64,000 bases of DNA from DASPKM01 sp963817075 (GTDB lineage: Bacteria > Bacteroidota > Bacteroidia > Chitinophagales > Chitinophagaceae): NCBI GenBank assembly GCA_963817075.1, contig CAWFMT010000005.1, positions 744,001 through 808,000 of the forward strand. The letters run 5' to 3'. The notes beneath the pieces are model-generated. The model had not been told where the DNA came from. It was given only the letters and a program-made list of their open reading frames with translations, and did no database searches. The first letter of the stretch is position 1. Every line of letters starts with the position of its first letter. Shown in pieces: positions 17,419 to 26,014 of this stretch. Both the position numbers and the translations under genes were made by a program.

Positions 17419-17491
17419 GGTGCGGTAGCTCAGTCGGTAGAGCAAAGGACTGAAAATCCTTGTGTCGGCGGTTCGATCCCGCCCCACACCA
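17419..17491 (+). tRNA. tRNA-Phe (GAA)
   Basis: A full cloverleaf can be drawn over 73 bases. D stem GCTC/GAGC; anticodon stem AAGGA/TCCTT with loop CTGAAAA (anticodon GAA, 17452-17454); T stem GGCGG/CCGCC with loop TTCGATC; discriminator A; CCA not encoded. The acceptor stem GGTGCGG/CCACACC has one non-pair, C5 against A68. It is preceded by two partial copies of its own 5' end and followed by a terminator. Confidence 0.95.
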
Positions 17492-17496
17492 CAAAG

Positions 17497-17520
17497 AGAC
17501 CTCGAATGGGGTCTTTTTTA
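17497..17520 (+). terminator. Terminator of the tRNA-Phe transcript
   Basis: Stem agacctc with ggggtct (one G-T pair), 4-base loop, then six T residues. It begins five bases after the tRNA. Confidence 0.85.
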
Positions 17521-17624
17521 TTTGTAGGATACTTTAAATGAGTTGAACCGTTGATTAGTTGATTTGTTGAAAAGTAAAACTTGCGGTTCCCTGCCTGCGG
17601 GACGCGTTCATCAGCTCAGATTTT

Positions 17625-18128
17625 TTATTCTGATAGCTCTAGGGATGCCAACAGGTTTTCCAAATTGTTCATTGACATTTTAAATCCTTCTGTGAAGCCC
17701 ATTTCAATCATTCTCTCCATACGTGCAAGCGATTCATTATAAATAGTTATGCTCACTTTTGTGATTCCATTTTGTTCGCTAAAAGTGTAATCCCAATCAG
17801 AACCCGGCAACTGAGGGTTTTCATCTTCGTCTGCAAAAGCATTAAACATTTTGAAATTGGTTTTTGGGCTAATGGAAGTGTATTTCTGAATTGCCCAACG
17901 CTCTTGCCCTTCCGGGCTCACCATTGCATAGAATCTTCGCCCACCAACTCTGAAATCCATAAATTTTGTTCTCGATGTCCAGGGTTTAGGTGCAACCCAC
18001 TGGTCAAGTAGTTCTGCTTTGGTAAAGGCATCCCATACCAGCGACAAATCAGCATCAAATTCTCTTGTTATGAATACGGTTTTCGCTGCTTTGTCAACGG
18101 TAAAATCAAATAGTAAATCATTTTTCAT
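17625..18128 (-). CDS. SRPBCC protein, AHSA1 (Hsp90 ATPase activator homologue) type
   Basis: A 167-residue START/SRPBCC-fold protein. It opens with FITREFDADLSLVWDAFTKAELLDQWVAPKPW, the standard AHSA1 helix-grip signature (given here in part: WDAFTKAELLDQWVAPKPW). It closes with TEGFKMSMNNLENLLASL. Such proteins hold a hydrophobic ligand in a cavity; the ligand is unknown. The start ATG overlaps the stop of the ArsR gene by four bases (ATGA), so the two are translationally coupled. The ArsR-AHSA1 pair is a common bacterial operon. Confidence 0.88.
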   Translation of the reverse strand: MKNDLLFDFTVDKAAKTVFITREFDADLSLVWDAFTKAELLDQWVAPKPWTSRTKFMDFRVGGRRFYAMVSPEGQERWAIQKYTSISPKTNFKMFNAFADEDENPQLPGSDWDYTFSEQNGITKVSITIYNESLARMERMIEMGFTEGFKMSMNNLENLLASLELSE

Positions 18129-18445
18129 TTTATCTGTTTTTTCATTGTTGATAATACTTTGTCAAGTTGATTGAACTGCATCTCCCAGATTTTTCTGAAT
18201 TGGTTTATCCATATATCGATCTCTTTCATTTTTTCAATTTCGAGTGAATAATATATTTCCCTTCCTTGTTGTTCGGGTTTAGCCAATTTGCATTCTGTAA
18301 GTATGCGCAGATGTTTGGATACAGATTGTCGGGTAATGTTGAAGTTGTAGGCAATGGCATTAGGTGTCATCGCCTGCAATGCAATTAAAGTAATAATCGC
18401 CCGCCTTGTCGGGTCGGCTATTGCCTGGAAAACGTCTCGTCTCAT
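18125..18445 (-). CDS. ArsR-family transcriptional regulator
   Basis: A 106-residue winged-helix repressor. The start is taken at the ATG 18443-18445 giving MRRDVFQAIADPTRRAII, the typical N-terminus of ArsR proteins paired with AHSA1 genes; the frame is open further upstream, but that extension is not conserved-looking. The recognition helix region reads AIAYNFNITRQSVSKHLRIL, followed by the wing with GREIYYSLE. No cysteine metal-binding motif is present, so it is not expected to sense metals. It probably represses its own operon. Confidence 0.88.
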   Translation of the reverse strand: MRRDVFQAIADPTRRAIITLIALQAMTPNAIAYNFNITRQSVSKHLRILTECKLAKPEQQGREIYYSLEIEKMKEIDIWINQFRKIWEMQFNQLDKVLSTMKKQIK

Positions 18446-18951
18446 TTTACTTAAAGTTTTTTTGCGCAGCTGATCGGTTGCAAATATATGCGCAGCCGTT
18501 CGGCTTCGCAAATCTTTTTTACAATTGAGAGGTTAATTAGTATGCCGAGCCTGGTTGGTAATAATGAAATGACTTGAGGATGAAGTAAGCCCATTGATTT
18601 TATGACTGAAAATCCTTGTGTCGGCTGCTTACAGCCTGCGTAACCCATTCAAGGAAAGAATCCTGCCCCCAACCAAGATGAAAGCCATAGGGTTATGATT
18701 AAAGGTCCTCATGCCTTTTTGGGGGGTGGGTAAAATTAATAAACCTAAAAAATAAGTAACAATCTCTAATCTTTAGGTAGTTAGAGATGCGGATGAGCTG
18801 GAATAGTCATAGAAGATCGAAGTGAGGATATTTGAGTAGTTTTTATTAAATTACAAGTACCATTTCAACAGCTCTTTGATAAAGTACTCGACCTAAAGCT
18901 AATCGGTTTTAGGTGCTTAGCAGAGATATAGCGACAAAAAGGCAAGTCAAC
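18446..18951. other. Intergenic region with a tRNA-Phe relic
   Basis: About 500 bases with no gene. The only recognisable content is a 22-base exact copy of part of tRNA-Phe at 18604-18625 and a following degenerate stretch. From about 18700 to 18940 the sequence is AT-rich and I see no repeat, RNA or promoter that I can support. Confidence 0.55.
18604..18625 (+). repeat. 22-nt exact copy of the tRNA-Phe anticodon arm and variable loop
   Basis: These 22 bases, beginning gactgaaaatcc and ending gtgtcggc, are identical to 17448-17469 inside tRNA-Phe. They run from the anticodon stem through the variable loop into the first T-stem bases. A hairpin (ggctg/cagcc) follows, and near 18658-18675 gaatcctgccccc resembles the 3' end of the tRNA. 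The pair of direct repeats brackets the ArsR-SRPBCC operon. It may be an old attachment site or a decayed tRNA copy. Confidence 0.7.
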
Positions 18952-19167
18952 ATGAAAAAGTTGAAGTGGTTACCAAATCCCAAAAAACTTTGGAAGTCTT
19001 TTAAACGCGATGGTTGGAAATTCGATCTTCCTTTTGTAATTGTAAAAATTTACGGTAACGGATCGTTAAATATCGACACTCATCCATTTTTATGGATCCT
19101 TGTCGTTTTGATTTTCCAACGAAGTATTGAGAATATCATAGTTTTTTTGATTAGGTTGTTTTCGTAG
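18952..19167 (+). CDS. Small hypothetical protein with one membrane segment
   Basis: A 71-residue product starting MKKLKWLPNPKKLW; the frame is open to another ATG at 18913, but the shorter form has the better spacing and composition. The first 40 residues are basic and aromatic. A single hydrophobic segment (FLWILVVLIFQ ... IIVFLIRLF) closes the protein, so a C-tail-anchored membrane protein is possible. No family is recognised. A strong terminator 45 bases downstream supports that it is a real transcription unit. Confidence 0.55.
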   Translation: MKKLKWLPNPKKLWKSFKRDGWKFDLPFVIVKIYGNGSLNIDTHPFLWILVVLIFQRSIENIIVFLIRLFS

Positions 19168-19211
19168 GTTGATGAATAAGAGTACGACTACGAAATTCAA
19201 TAAAAGAGCAT

Positions 19212-19239
19212 AAAGGGGTGGTAACAACATCCCTTTTTT
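19212..19239 (+). terminator. Terminator after the 71-residue membrane protein gene
   Basis: Stem aaaggggtg with catcccttt (9 pairs, one G-T), 7-base loop, then T residues. It lies 45 bases after the stop at 19167. Confidence 0.8.
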
Positions 19240-19428
19240 CATTTCATTACCCAGATTTTCTAGAGAACTGGTAAGGCCGATAGGAACTTTATTTCATTTT
19301 TGGAGAAACAAAATTGTACCACATTTTCTGGCTTAGCATGTTTACTATGGTTGTATGTAATGTGCGCTTATGTTGAGAACCACTCTTTTTGAATACACCC
19401 TAGCGCCTTTGCGGTTAAGACTTACAGC

Positions 19429-21705
19429 CTAATTCCCGTAAACACTCAAAAACTTAATCCGCATGATCTTCAACTGCTCCCAGGTGAATTCATTATCGCT
19501 GAGTTCTTGCTGAGCTACTTGCAGAGATGAGGTTTCGCAGCTCTTGAAGTAATCAATGATGTCGGCCTGCTCATATTCATCCAGCATTTCGGAAATGGCA
19601 TAGTCAAGATTGAGCCTGGTTCCACTAGCAGCAATTGTCTCCATTTCTTCCAACAGCGTATCTAATCGCAGGTCTTTGTTCTTTGCAATGGTGTCCAGTG
19701 GAATTTTCTTATCGACCTGCTGAATGATATAAACCTTATTCCCGCTCTTATTCACCACACTCCTCATCACAAAATCATCTGGCCTTTCGATATTATTATC
19801 CTCTACATATCTTTTTATCAGATCAATAAATGGCTTTCCATAACGAATCGCCTTTCCCTTGCTAACTCCCTGGCATTTTTCAAGCTCCTCCAATGTGGTT
19901 GGATATAGTGTTGCCATATCCTGCAATGAATTCTCGAGGAAGATCACAAATGATGGCAGACTTTTCTTCTTTGCCTCTTTTTGTCTTACCTCTTTCAACA
20001 TCTCAAATAACTTATCATCTGTCGCACTTCCAGCCACTGCTGTTTCACCACCTTCTTCGTCATCGGCATTTGCTTCTTCAAATAGATTGTTGAGGATCAT
20101 CTTGAACGACTTCGGTTTCTTGAGAAATTCATCGCCCTTTTTTGTAATCTTCAAAACTCCATAGTCTTCAATATCCTTACTTAATAAACCCTCCAATAAC
20201 ATCTGACGAATCAAAGAATTCCAATAATGATCCGGCTGTTCATTCCCGCTTGCATATGCACTCAAGCCCTCATGCCGGTACATCTGTATCTGTGGCGTTA
20301 ACCTCCCTAAAATAATGTTGACAGTGTAGTCTGTTGCAAATCTTTCGTCGAGTGCCTTTACTGCTTTCAATGCGATCACAACTCCATCCTTTGCTTCCAC
20401 AGCTTCTTTAGGATTTTTGCAATTGTCGCAGTTGCCGCAATTTTTTTCTTTGTACTCTTCGCCAAAATAACTCATCAGGGTCTTTCTTCTGCAAACCCCA
20501 CTCTCAGCATAAGCAACGGTTTCATTGATCAACTGGGCACCCACTTCTCTTTCACTCAAAGGCTTGTCGCGCATCAAATGCTCCAGCTTCGAAACATCTT
20601 TATGTGAATAGTACAGGATACATTTCCCCTCTAACCCATCGCGACCTGCACGCCCTGTTTCCTGGTAATAATTTTCTATCGATTTCGGAATATTATAGTG
20701 GATCACAAACCTGATATCCGGCTTATCGATCCCCATACCAAATGCAATGGTGGCAACGATGACCTGTACATCTTCGTTCAAAAAAAGATCTTGTCTGTCA
20801 GCCCTCAACCTGCTATCCAATCCTGCATGATAGGCAACTGCCTTCACTCCATTCGCCATCAGCATATCTGCCAGCTCTTCAGTTGTTTTTCTATTGAGGG
20901 TATAAATTATTCCACTCTTGTTCTTATGCTGCAAAATGAAACGCACCATATCCTTGAGCGTATCGTCCTTTTTGATCTTAGGACGAATTTCATAGTATAA
21001 ATTGGCGCGATTAAAAGAAGAAATGAAGATCTGCGCATTCTTCAATGAGAGATTCTTGACAATATCGCTTTGAACTTTTGGAGTGGCTGTAGCTGTGAGC
21101 GCAATAACAGGAATATCAGGATTGATCTGATTCATCATCTCCCTTAATCTCCTGTACTCTGGTCTGAAGTCGTGTCCCCATTCAGAAATACAATGCGCTT
21201 CGTCAACTGCAAAGAATGAAATTTTCAGGTCGCTAAAGAAGTCGAGGTTTTCCTGCTTTGTCAGGGTTTCAGGCGCCACATACAACATCTTTGTTTTTCC
21301 TGTTGTAAGATCATCATGTACTTCGCGAATCTCTTTTTTTGTAAGCGTTGAATTCAGAAAATGCGCCACATCGTCCTTACTGCTATAACTTCTTACCAGG
21401 TCAACCTGGTTTTTCATTAAAGCTATAAGCGGGGAAACGATAATGGCAACTCCATCACTTATTATTGCAGGTAGTTGATAGCAAAGGCTTTTTCCTCCGC
21501 CAGTTGGCATGATCACAAACGTATCCTTACCATCTAAAACGGTCTGGATGATTTCCTGCTGAGTATCCTTAAAACCATCAAATCCGAAATTGTCGCGGAC
21601 TGCTTGTAGAAGATTGAGTTTTGATCCCGAGCCATTGGATGGCCGGTCTTTACTGGTCTTAGTACTGGCTTTCGCCGTTGAACGTGTTGATTTTACACTT
21701 GGCAT
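19429..21705 (-). CDS. recQ: ATP-dependent DNA helicase RecQ
   Basis: 3'-5' helicase acting in recombination and stalled-fork repair. The start chosen is the ATG 21703-21705 (758 residues, MPSVKSTRSTAK); the open frame upstream to 21807 has no conserved content. Visible: Walker A MPTGGGKSLCYQLPA, DEAH box AVDEAHCISEWGHDFRPEY, motif VI QETGRAGRDG, the RecQ zinc cysteines (CRRK ... NCGNCDNC), a winged-helix RQC domain, and an HRDC domain (SFVIFLENSLQDMATLYP). After HRDC there are about 110 further residues with a helical HTH-like end, as in many Bacteroidota RecQ. The lysine/serine-rich N-terminal 30 residues look disordered. Monocistronic. Confidence 0.95.
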   Translation of the reverse strand: MPSVKSTRSTAKASTKTSKDRPSNGSGSKLNLLQAVRDNFGFDGFKDTQQEIIQTVLDGKDTFVIMPTGGGKSLCYQLPAIISDGVAIIVSPLIALMKNQVDLVRSYSSKDDVAHFLNSTLTKKEIREVHDDLTTGKTKMLYVAPETLTKQENLDFFSDLKISFFAVDEAHCISEWGHDFRPEYRRLREMMNQINPDIPVIALTATATPKVQSDIVKNLSLKNAQIFISSFNRANLYYEIRPKIKKDDTLKDMVRFILQHKNKSGIIYTLNRKTTEELADMLMANGVKAVAYHAGLDSRLRADRQDLFLNEDVQVIVATIAFGMGIDKPDIRFVIHYNIPKSIENYYQETGRAGRDGLEGKCILYYSHKDVSKLEHLMRDKPLSEREVGAQLINETVAYAESGVCRRKTLMSYFGEEYKEKNCGNCDNCKNPKEAVEAKDGVVIALKAVKALDERFATDYTVNIILGRLTPQIQMYRHEGLSAYASGNEQPDHYWNSLIRQMLLEGLLSKDIEDYGVLKITKKGDEFLKKPKSFKMILNNLFEEANADDEEGGETAVAGSATDDKLFEMLKEVRQKEAKKKSLPSFVIFLENSLQDMATLYPTTLEELEKCQGVSKGKAIRYGKPFIDLIKRYVEDNNIERPDDFVMRSVVNKSGNKVYIIQQVDKKIPLDTIAKNKDLRLDTLLEEMETIAASGTRLNLDYAISEMLDEYEQADIIDYFKSCETSSLQVAQQELSDNEFTWEQLKIMRIKFLSVYGN

Positions 21706-21937
21706 CTTCAATAATTTTCCTTCTGCACAATGATTGAAAAAATCAAGGCTGGTTAAATGGACTTCAATTTCAGGAGACCTTTTAAGTTTTCTCGTGAAGA
21801 GATGCAAGCTGAACCAACGGAAGGCTCCGGTTTTTTGAAGGTAGGCGAAGTTAACAAAAAACAGGGGGCGGGACAGGGGCTGTTTGTTAAAAAAATGCTA
21901 GAGGCCCCTACAGGAAAACCCTAATTTTGCCCCCTGC

Positions 21938-22903
21938 ATGAAACCCGGAACCATTCAGGAAATTGCCCTTCGAACGATAACGGCAGAATCAGAATCTATC
22001 AGCCAATTACGTCAGTTTGTCAATGCCGACTTTGAAAAAGCAATTGAAGTCATCCGCGCATGTAAAGGAAGATTGGTTATCAGTGGGATTGGAAAGAGCG
22101 GGATCATCGCGCAAAAAATTGTAGCAACCTTAAATTCAACTGGTTCTCCCAGTATTTTCATGCATGCTGCTGATGCAATTCATGGTGACCTCGGCATGGT
22201 GCAGCAAGATGATGTAGTCATGATCATCAGCAAGAGCGGCGAAAGCCCCGAGATCAGGTTATTGGTTCCTCTGATTAAGAATTTCGGAAATATCCTGATC
22301 GCTATGACGGGGAACGATGAATCCTTCCTCACCAAGCAAGCCGATATTTTTCTGAATACAACAGTAAGCCAGGAGGCTTGTCCGAATAATCTTGCACCCA
22401 CAAGCAGCACTACTGCACAGCTTGTAATGGGCGATGCAATTGCTGTTGTGCTTATGGAATTAAAAGGATTTGGAACTGAAGATTTCGCAAAGTTCCATCC
22501 CGGAGGTTCCCTTGGGAAGAAGCTATATTTGCGCGTTGCTGATCTTTACATTCATAATGAAGCGCCGAAAGTAAATGGAGATGCGGCTATTAAAGAATTG
22601 ATTGTTGAGATTTCTGCAAAACGATTAGGGGCAACAGCAGTTATTAATGATAAAGAAGAATTGCTTGGTATCATAACTGATGGTGATCTGAGGAGAATGC
22701 TGGAGAAAGAAGGACTATCAGCAAACCTGCTTGCAAGTGATATCATGACAAAAAACCCAAAGACAATTGAACCGGATGAACTGGCTGTAGAAGCACTGGA
22801 TCTGATGAGGAAGTCGGATATTTCACTTCTCCTGGTTACAAACGGGAATAAATACCTTGGCATAATACATTTGCATGATTTGATAAGGGAAGGATTGATT
22901 TAG
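21938..22903 (+). CDS. kdsD: D-arabinose-5-phosphate isomerase
   Basis: Converts ribulose-5-phosphate to arabinose-5-phosphate, the first step of Kdo synthesis for lipopolysaccharide. The 321-residue protein has the SIS domain (about 35-185; SGIGKSGIIAQKIVATLNSTG, then MIISKSGES) and a C-terminal pair of CBS domains (about 205-321; GATAVINDKEELLGIITDGDLRRML). This is the full KpsF/GutQ/KdsD architecture. It is followed 83 bases later by manC on the same strand. kdsB and a kdnB-like gene occur 6-8 kb downstream, so the Kdo genes are loosely clustered. A TAATTTTG -7-like element ends only 8 bases before the ATG. Confidence 0.93.
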   Translation: MKPGTIQEIALRTITAESESISQLRQFVNADFEKAIEVIRACKGRLVISGIGKSGIIAQKIVATLNSTGSPSIFMHAADAIHGDLGMVQQDDVVMIISKSGESPEIRLLVPLIKNFGNILIAMTGNDESFLTKQADIFLNTTVSQEACPNNLAPTSSTTAQLVMGDAIAVVLMELKGFGTEDFAKFHPGGSLGKKLYLRVADLYIHNEAPKVNGDAAIKELIVEISAKRLGATAVINDKEELLGIITDGDLRRMLEKEGLSANLLASDIMTKNPKTIEPDELAVEALDLMRKSDISLLLVTNGNKYLGIIHLHDLIREGLI

Positions 22904-22986
22904 TGCGCTTGATTTTCAAGATTGGATTTATGTTGAACAACTTTTTGTAAACCCTTACCCTTTTTTTACATCTTTTATTTTTCAAG

Positions 22987-24069
22987 ATGACGAAACACAC
23001 ATATGTAGCGATAATGGCTGGTGGGATCGGGAGCAGGTTCTGGCCATATAGCAGACAAAATTTTCCCAAGCAATTCCTGGATATTCTAAATACCGGGAAG
23101 ACTCTTATCCAGTGGACCTACGACAGATATTCTTCACTTGTACCTCCTGAAAATATTATCGTTGTAACCTCTGATGAATATTCCAGCATTGTTTCCCAAC
23201 AATTGCCGCAGCTTCCTAAAGAAAATATTCTTTCAGAGCCGGCAAGAAAGAATACTGCCCCTTGCATTGCGTACGTATCATTTAAGATCTTCCAGAAAGA
23301 TCCGGAGGCTTCCTTAATTGTTGCACCTGCAGATCATTTAATCCTGGATGTTGATCAATTCCATAAAGTTTGTAAGCAGGCCCTTGATTTTGTAAATCAT
23401 ATCAATGCCTTCATAACGCTGGGCATGAAACCAACTTATCCAAACACTGGCTATGGCTATATCCAGCATGAGCAGCTGGAGGTTGCGCCGAATGTCAACA
23501 AGGTGAAAACTTTTACAGAAAAACCAACCCTGGAAATAGCAAAGAGTTTCATGGCTAGTGGTGACTTTTTATGGAACGCGGGGATCTTTGTGTGGAAAGT
23601 AAAAAACATCCTAACTGCTTTCGAAAAATATCTTCCTGAGATTTTTGAAGTGTTTGATGCTGAACGCGACAAGTTCAATACTCCAGAAGAAAAATCAGCG
23701 ATACAAAGAATATATCCTCAGTGTACAAATATTTCAATCGATTTCGGCATCATGGAAAAAGCGGATAACGTTTATGTTATTCCTTCTTCATTTGGTTGGA
23801 GCGATTTAGGAACATGGAACAGTGCATTCGAAAATTATGAGAAGGATAGTCGCGGCAATGCTATTGCTGGCGATAACGTGATCATTGTAGATGCAGCCCG
23901 ATGTATGGTTCACGCACCAGACGAAAAACTTGTTCTGGTCCAGGGTTTGGACGACTGCATAGTAGTAGATACAAAGGATGTTCTCCTCATTTGCAAGCGG
24001 GAAAAAGAACAGGAAATAAAGGATTATGTGGCAGACGTTAAACGAAATAAGGGAGACAAATTTCTTTAA
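22987..24069 (+). CDS. manC: Mannose-1-phosphate guanylyltransferase
   Basis: Makes GDP-mannose from mannose-1-phosphate and GTP. The 360-residue protein has the nucleotidyltransferase motif AGGIGSRFWPYSRQNFPKQF near the N-terminus, the FTEKPTLEIA motif and GDFLWNAGIFVWK, all diagnostic for this enzyme. It ends after the left-handed helix remnant and lacks the C-terminal phosphomannose isomerase domain of bifunctional ManC/AlgA proteins, so it is monofunctional. It likely feeds GDP-mannose/fucose to glycan synthesis. Same strand as kdsD, with an 83-base gap. Confidence 0.93.
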   Translation: MTKHTYVAIMAGGIGSRFWPYSRQNFPKQFLDILNTGKTLIQWTYDRYSSLVPPENIIVVTSDEYSSIVSQQLPQLPKENILSEPARKNTAPCIAYVSFKIFQKDPEASLIVAPADHLILDVDQFHKVCKQALDFVNHINAFITLGMKPTYPNTGYGYIQHEQLEVAPNVNKVKTFTEKPTLEIAKSFMASGDFLWNAGIFVWKVKNILTAFEKYLPEIFEVFDAERDKFNTPEEKSAIQRIYPQCTNISIDFGIMEKADNVYVIPSSFGWSDLGTWNSAFENYEKDSRGNAIAGDNVIIVDAARCMVHAPDEKLVLVQGLDDCIVVDTKDVLLICKREKEQEIKDYVADVKRNKGDKFL

Positions 24070-24217
24070 TTTGTGAACCTGGATTCTCGCCACAAATGGC
24101 TTCATCGGTAAATTCTTCTTTTGTCAAATACTCATTTCATAACAGTGTTTGTGTTGAGAATTTCGGCATCGCTTAGGTAAGCAACTTACCTTCAATTTCA
24201 AATCGATAATAAAGGAT

Positions 24218-24934
24218 ATGATCGGCCTGAATAATATTTTATTCCTGGATATTGAAACGGTATCACAGCACGATTCTTACAACACTGCTCCGGAAAACTG
24301 GCAAAAGCTGTGGAAGTCGAAGGCCGATCTTCTGATGCGATACCATGCTGAGGGAACGCCGGAATCACTCTACAACCGTGCTGGAATTTATGCAGAATTC
24401 GGAAGGATCATTTGCATCAGCTGTGGCATCATACAGGGATATGGAAGTGAGAAAAAGCTGATTATAAAATCATTCTGTTGCGAAGAAGAAAAAGATCTGC
24501 TGAAGCAATTTTCTGAAATGCTCACTAAGTGGTCGCCTGATGCATCCAGATTTCTTTGTGCTCATAACGGTAAGGAATTCGATTTTCCTTTTTTGTGTCG
24601 TCGCATGGTAGTAAATAATCTCAAGATCCCTTCTATTCTAAATATTGCAGGAAAAAAACCCTGGGAGGTTACGCATCTTGATACAATGGAACTTTGGAAA
24701 TTCGGCGACTATAAAAATTTTACCTCGCTTAATTTATTGGCGAACACATTAGGAATTCCAACCCCCAAGGATGATATTGATGGAAGCATGGTGGGTGATG
24801 TTTACTGGAAAGAAAAAAATCTGGGACGAATTGTAACCTATTGTCAGAAAGATGTTGTGACTGTTGCGCAGGTTTATATCAGGATGAATGGGGAAGAGCT
24901 TATAAAAGAAGAAAATATAGAGTATAAGGATTAG
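24218..24934 (+). CDS. Predicted 3'-5' exonuclease, RNase H-like (PolB-type DEDDy)
   Basis: A 238-residue cytoplasmic nuclease. The three exonuclease motifs are in order: Exo I FLDIETV (near residue 10), Exo II AHNGKEFDFPFLCRR (near 115), and Exo III YCQKDVVTVAQVY (near 208; the Y-x-x-x-D form). This family resembles the proofreading domain of family B polymerases but stands alone. Its role in Bacteroidota is not established; repair or RNA trimming are possible. ATG at 24218 is four residues before the first strand. Followed by a long repeat array. Confidence 0.85.
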   Translation: MIGLNNILFLDIETVSQHDSYNTAPENWQKLWKSKADLLMRYHAEGTPESLYNRAGIYAEFGRIICISCGIIQGYGSEKKLIIKSFCCEEEKDLLKQFSEMLTKWSPDASRFLCAHNGKEFDFPFLCRRMVVNNLKIPSILNIAGKKPWEVTHLDTMELWKFGDYKNFTSLNLLANTLGIPTPKDDIDGSMVGDVYWKEKNLGRIVTYCQKDVVTVAQVYIRMNGEELIKEENIEYKD

Positions 24935-25895
24935 GAGTTTAACCGCAGATGCGCCAGGAGCGACCTCACCCCAACCCTCTCCACTTCGTGGAGAGGGAGC
25001 CATAATGTTTCTTTTCCCTCTCCGCGAAGCGAGACGGGTGAGGGGAGAGTTCAAGAAATCAGTGAAATGTTCAACAAACAATTTTCAATGTTCAAGTTTC
25101 AGGTGTTGAGCATTGAGAATTATCTTCTTTAATTCGACGGCACTCAACCATCAAATGAATTCTTCCCTCTCCACTCGTGGAGAGGGAGCCATAATGTTTC
25201 TTTTCCCTCTCCGCAATGCGAGACGGGTGAGGGGATAGTTCAAGAAATCAGTGAAATGTTCAACAAACATTTTTCAATGTTCAAGTTTCAAGTGTTGAGC
25301 ATTGAGAATTATCTTCTTTAATTCGACTGCACTCAACCATCAAATGAATTCTTCCCTCTCCATTTCGTGGAGAGGGTGGCTCGCGAAGCGTGACGGGTGA
25401 GGGCACCACTTGAACATTGAGAATTGAGAATTATCTTCTTCAATTCGACTGCACTCAACCATCAAATGAATTTTCTCTCTCCACGAAGTGGAGAGGGTGG
25501 CTCGCGAAGCGAGACGGGTGAGGGCACCACTTGAACATTGAGAATTGAGAATTATCTTCTTTAATTCGACCGCACTCAACCATCAAATGAAGCCTTCCCT
25601 CTCCACGAAGTGGAGAGGGTGGCTCGCGAAGCGAGACGGGTGAGGGCACCACTTGAACATTGAGAATTGAGAATTATCTTCTTTAATTCGACTGCACTCA
25701 ACCATCAAATGAATTCTTCCCTCTCCACTTCGTGGAGAGGGTGGCTCGCGAAGCGAGACGGGTGAGGGGATAGTTTAAGAGATCAATGAATGTTCAACAA
25801 ACAATTTTCACTATTCAGTTTTCAGGGTGAGTAAAATGTAACGGAAGGGGAAGTTCAGTTTTTTTGTTCTTGTTCCCCTCTCCTTTGGAGAGGGG
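24935..25895. repeat. Tandem array of hairpin-bearing repeats
   Basis: Six hairpin cores of the form ccctctcc-(acttcgt or acgaagt)-ggagaggg lie at 24975-24997, 25165-25186, 25354-25376, 25474-25497, 25597-25619 and 25719-25741, with a variant at 25875-25895. Each is followed by a gcgaagcgagacgggtgagg segment. The first two units are about 189 bases long and carry an extra cataatgtttcttttccctc insert. The next three are 120-123 bases. Spacer text (actcaaccatcaaatgaa, gaattatcttcttt) is nearly the same in all. The loop is inverted between copies. No gene is visible; open frames here are repeat artefacts. Confidence 0.9.
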
Positions 25896-26014
25896 TCAGG
25901 GGTGAGGTCGAAAACGGGTTGGATAATTTTACAGATAATACAAGGGGGTCAGGAATCTGCAAAGAGGATAGGAAGAATATTATTGTACTTTGTAGCTATC
26001 AAAAATCAACACTA

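Noticed and set aside
17470..18603. Prophage or complete integrative element at tRNA-Phe
   Set aside because: No integrase, excisionase, transfer or phage gene is present; only the possible att repeat remains, kept as a finding.
19429..21807. A 34-residue N-terminal extension of RecQ
   Set aside because: No conserved content; an internal ATG at 21705 gives a typical start.
25340..25652. Minus-strand open frames of 65-79 codons
   Set aside because: They run through the hairpin array and simply repeat the unit; not genes.
24955..25800. Regularly repeated units suggesting a CRISPR array
   Set aside because: Units are 120-190 bases, spacers between the hairpins are nearly identical to each other rather than unique, and no cas genes are near.
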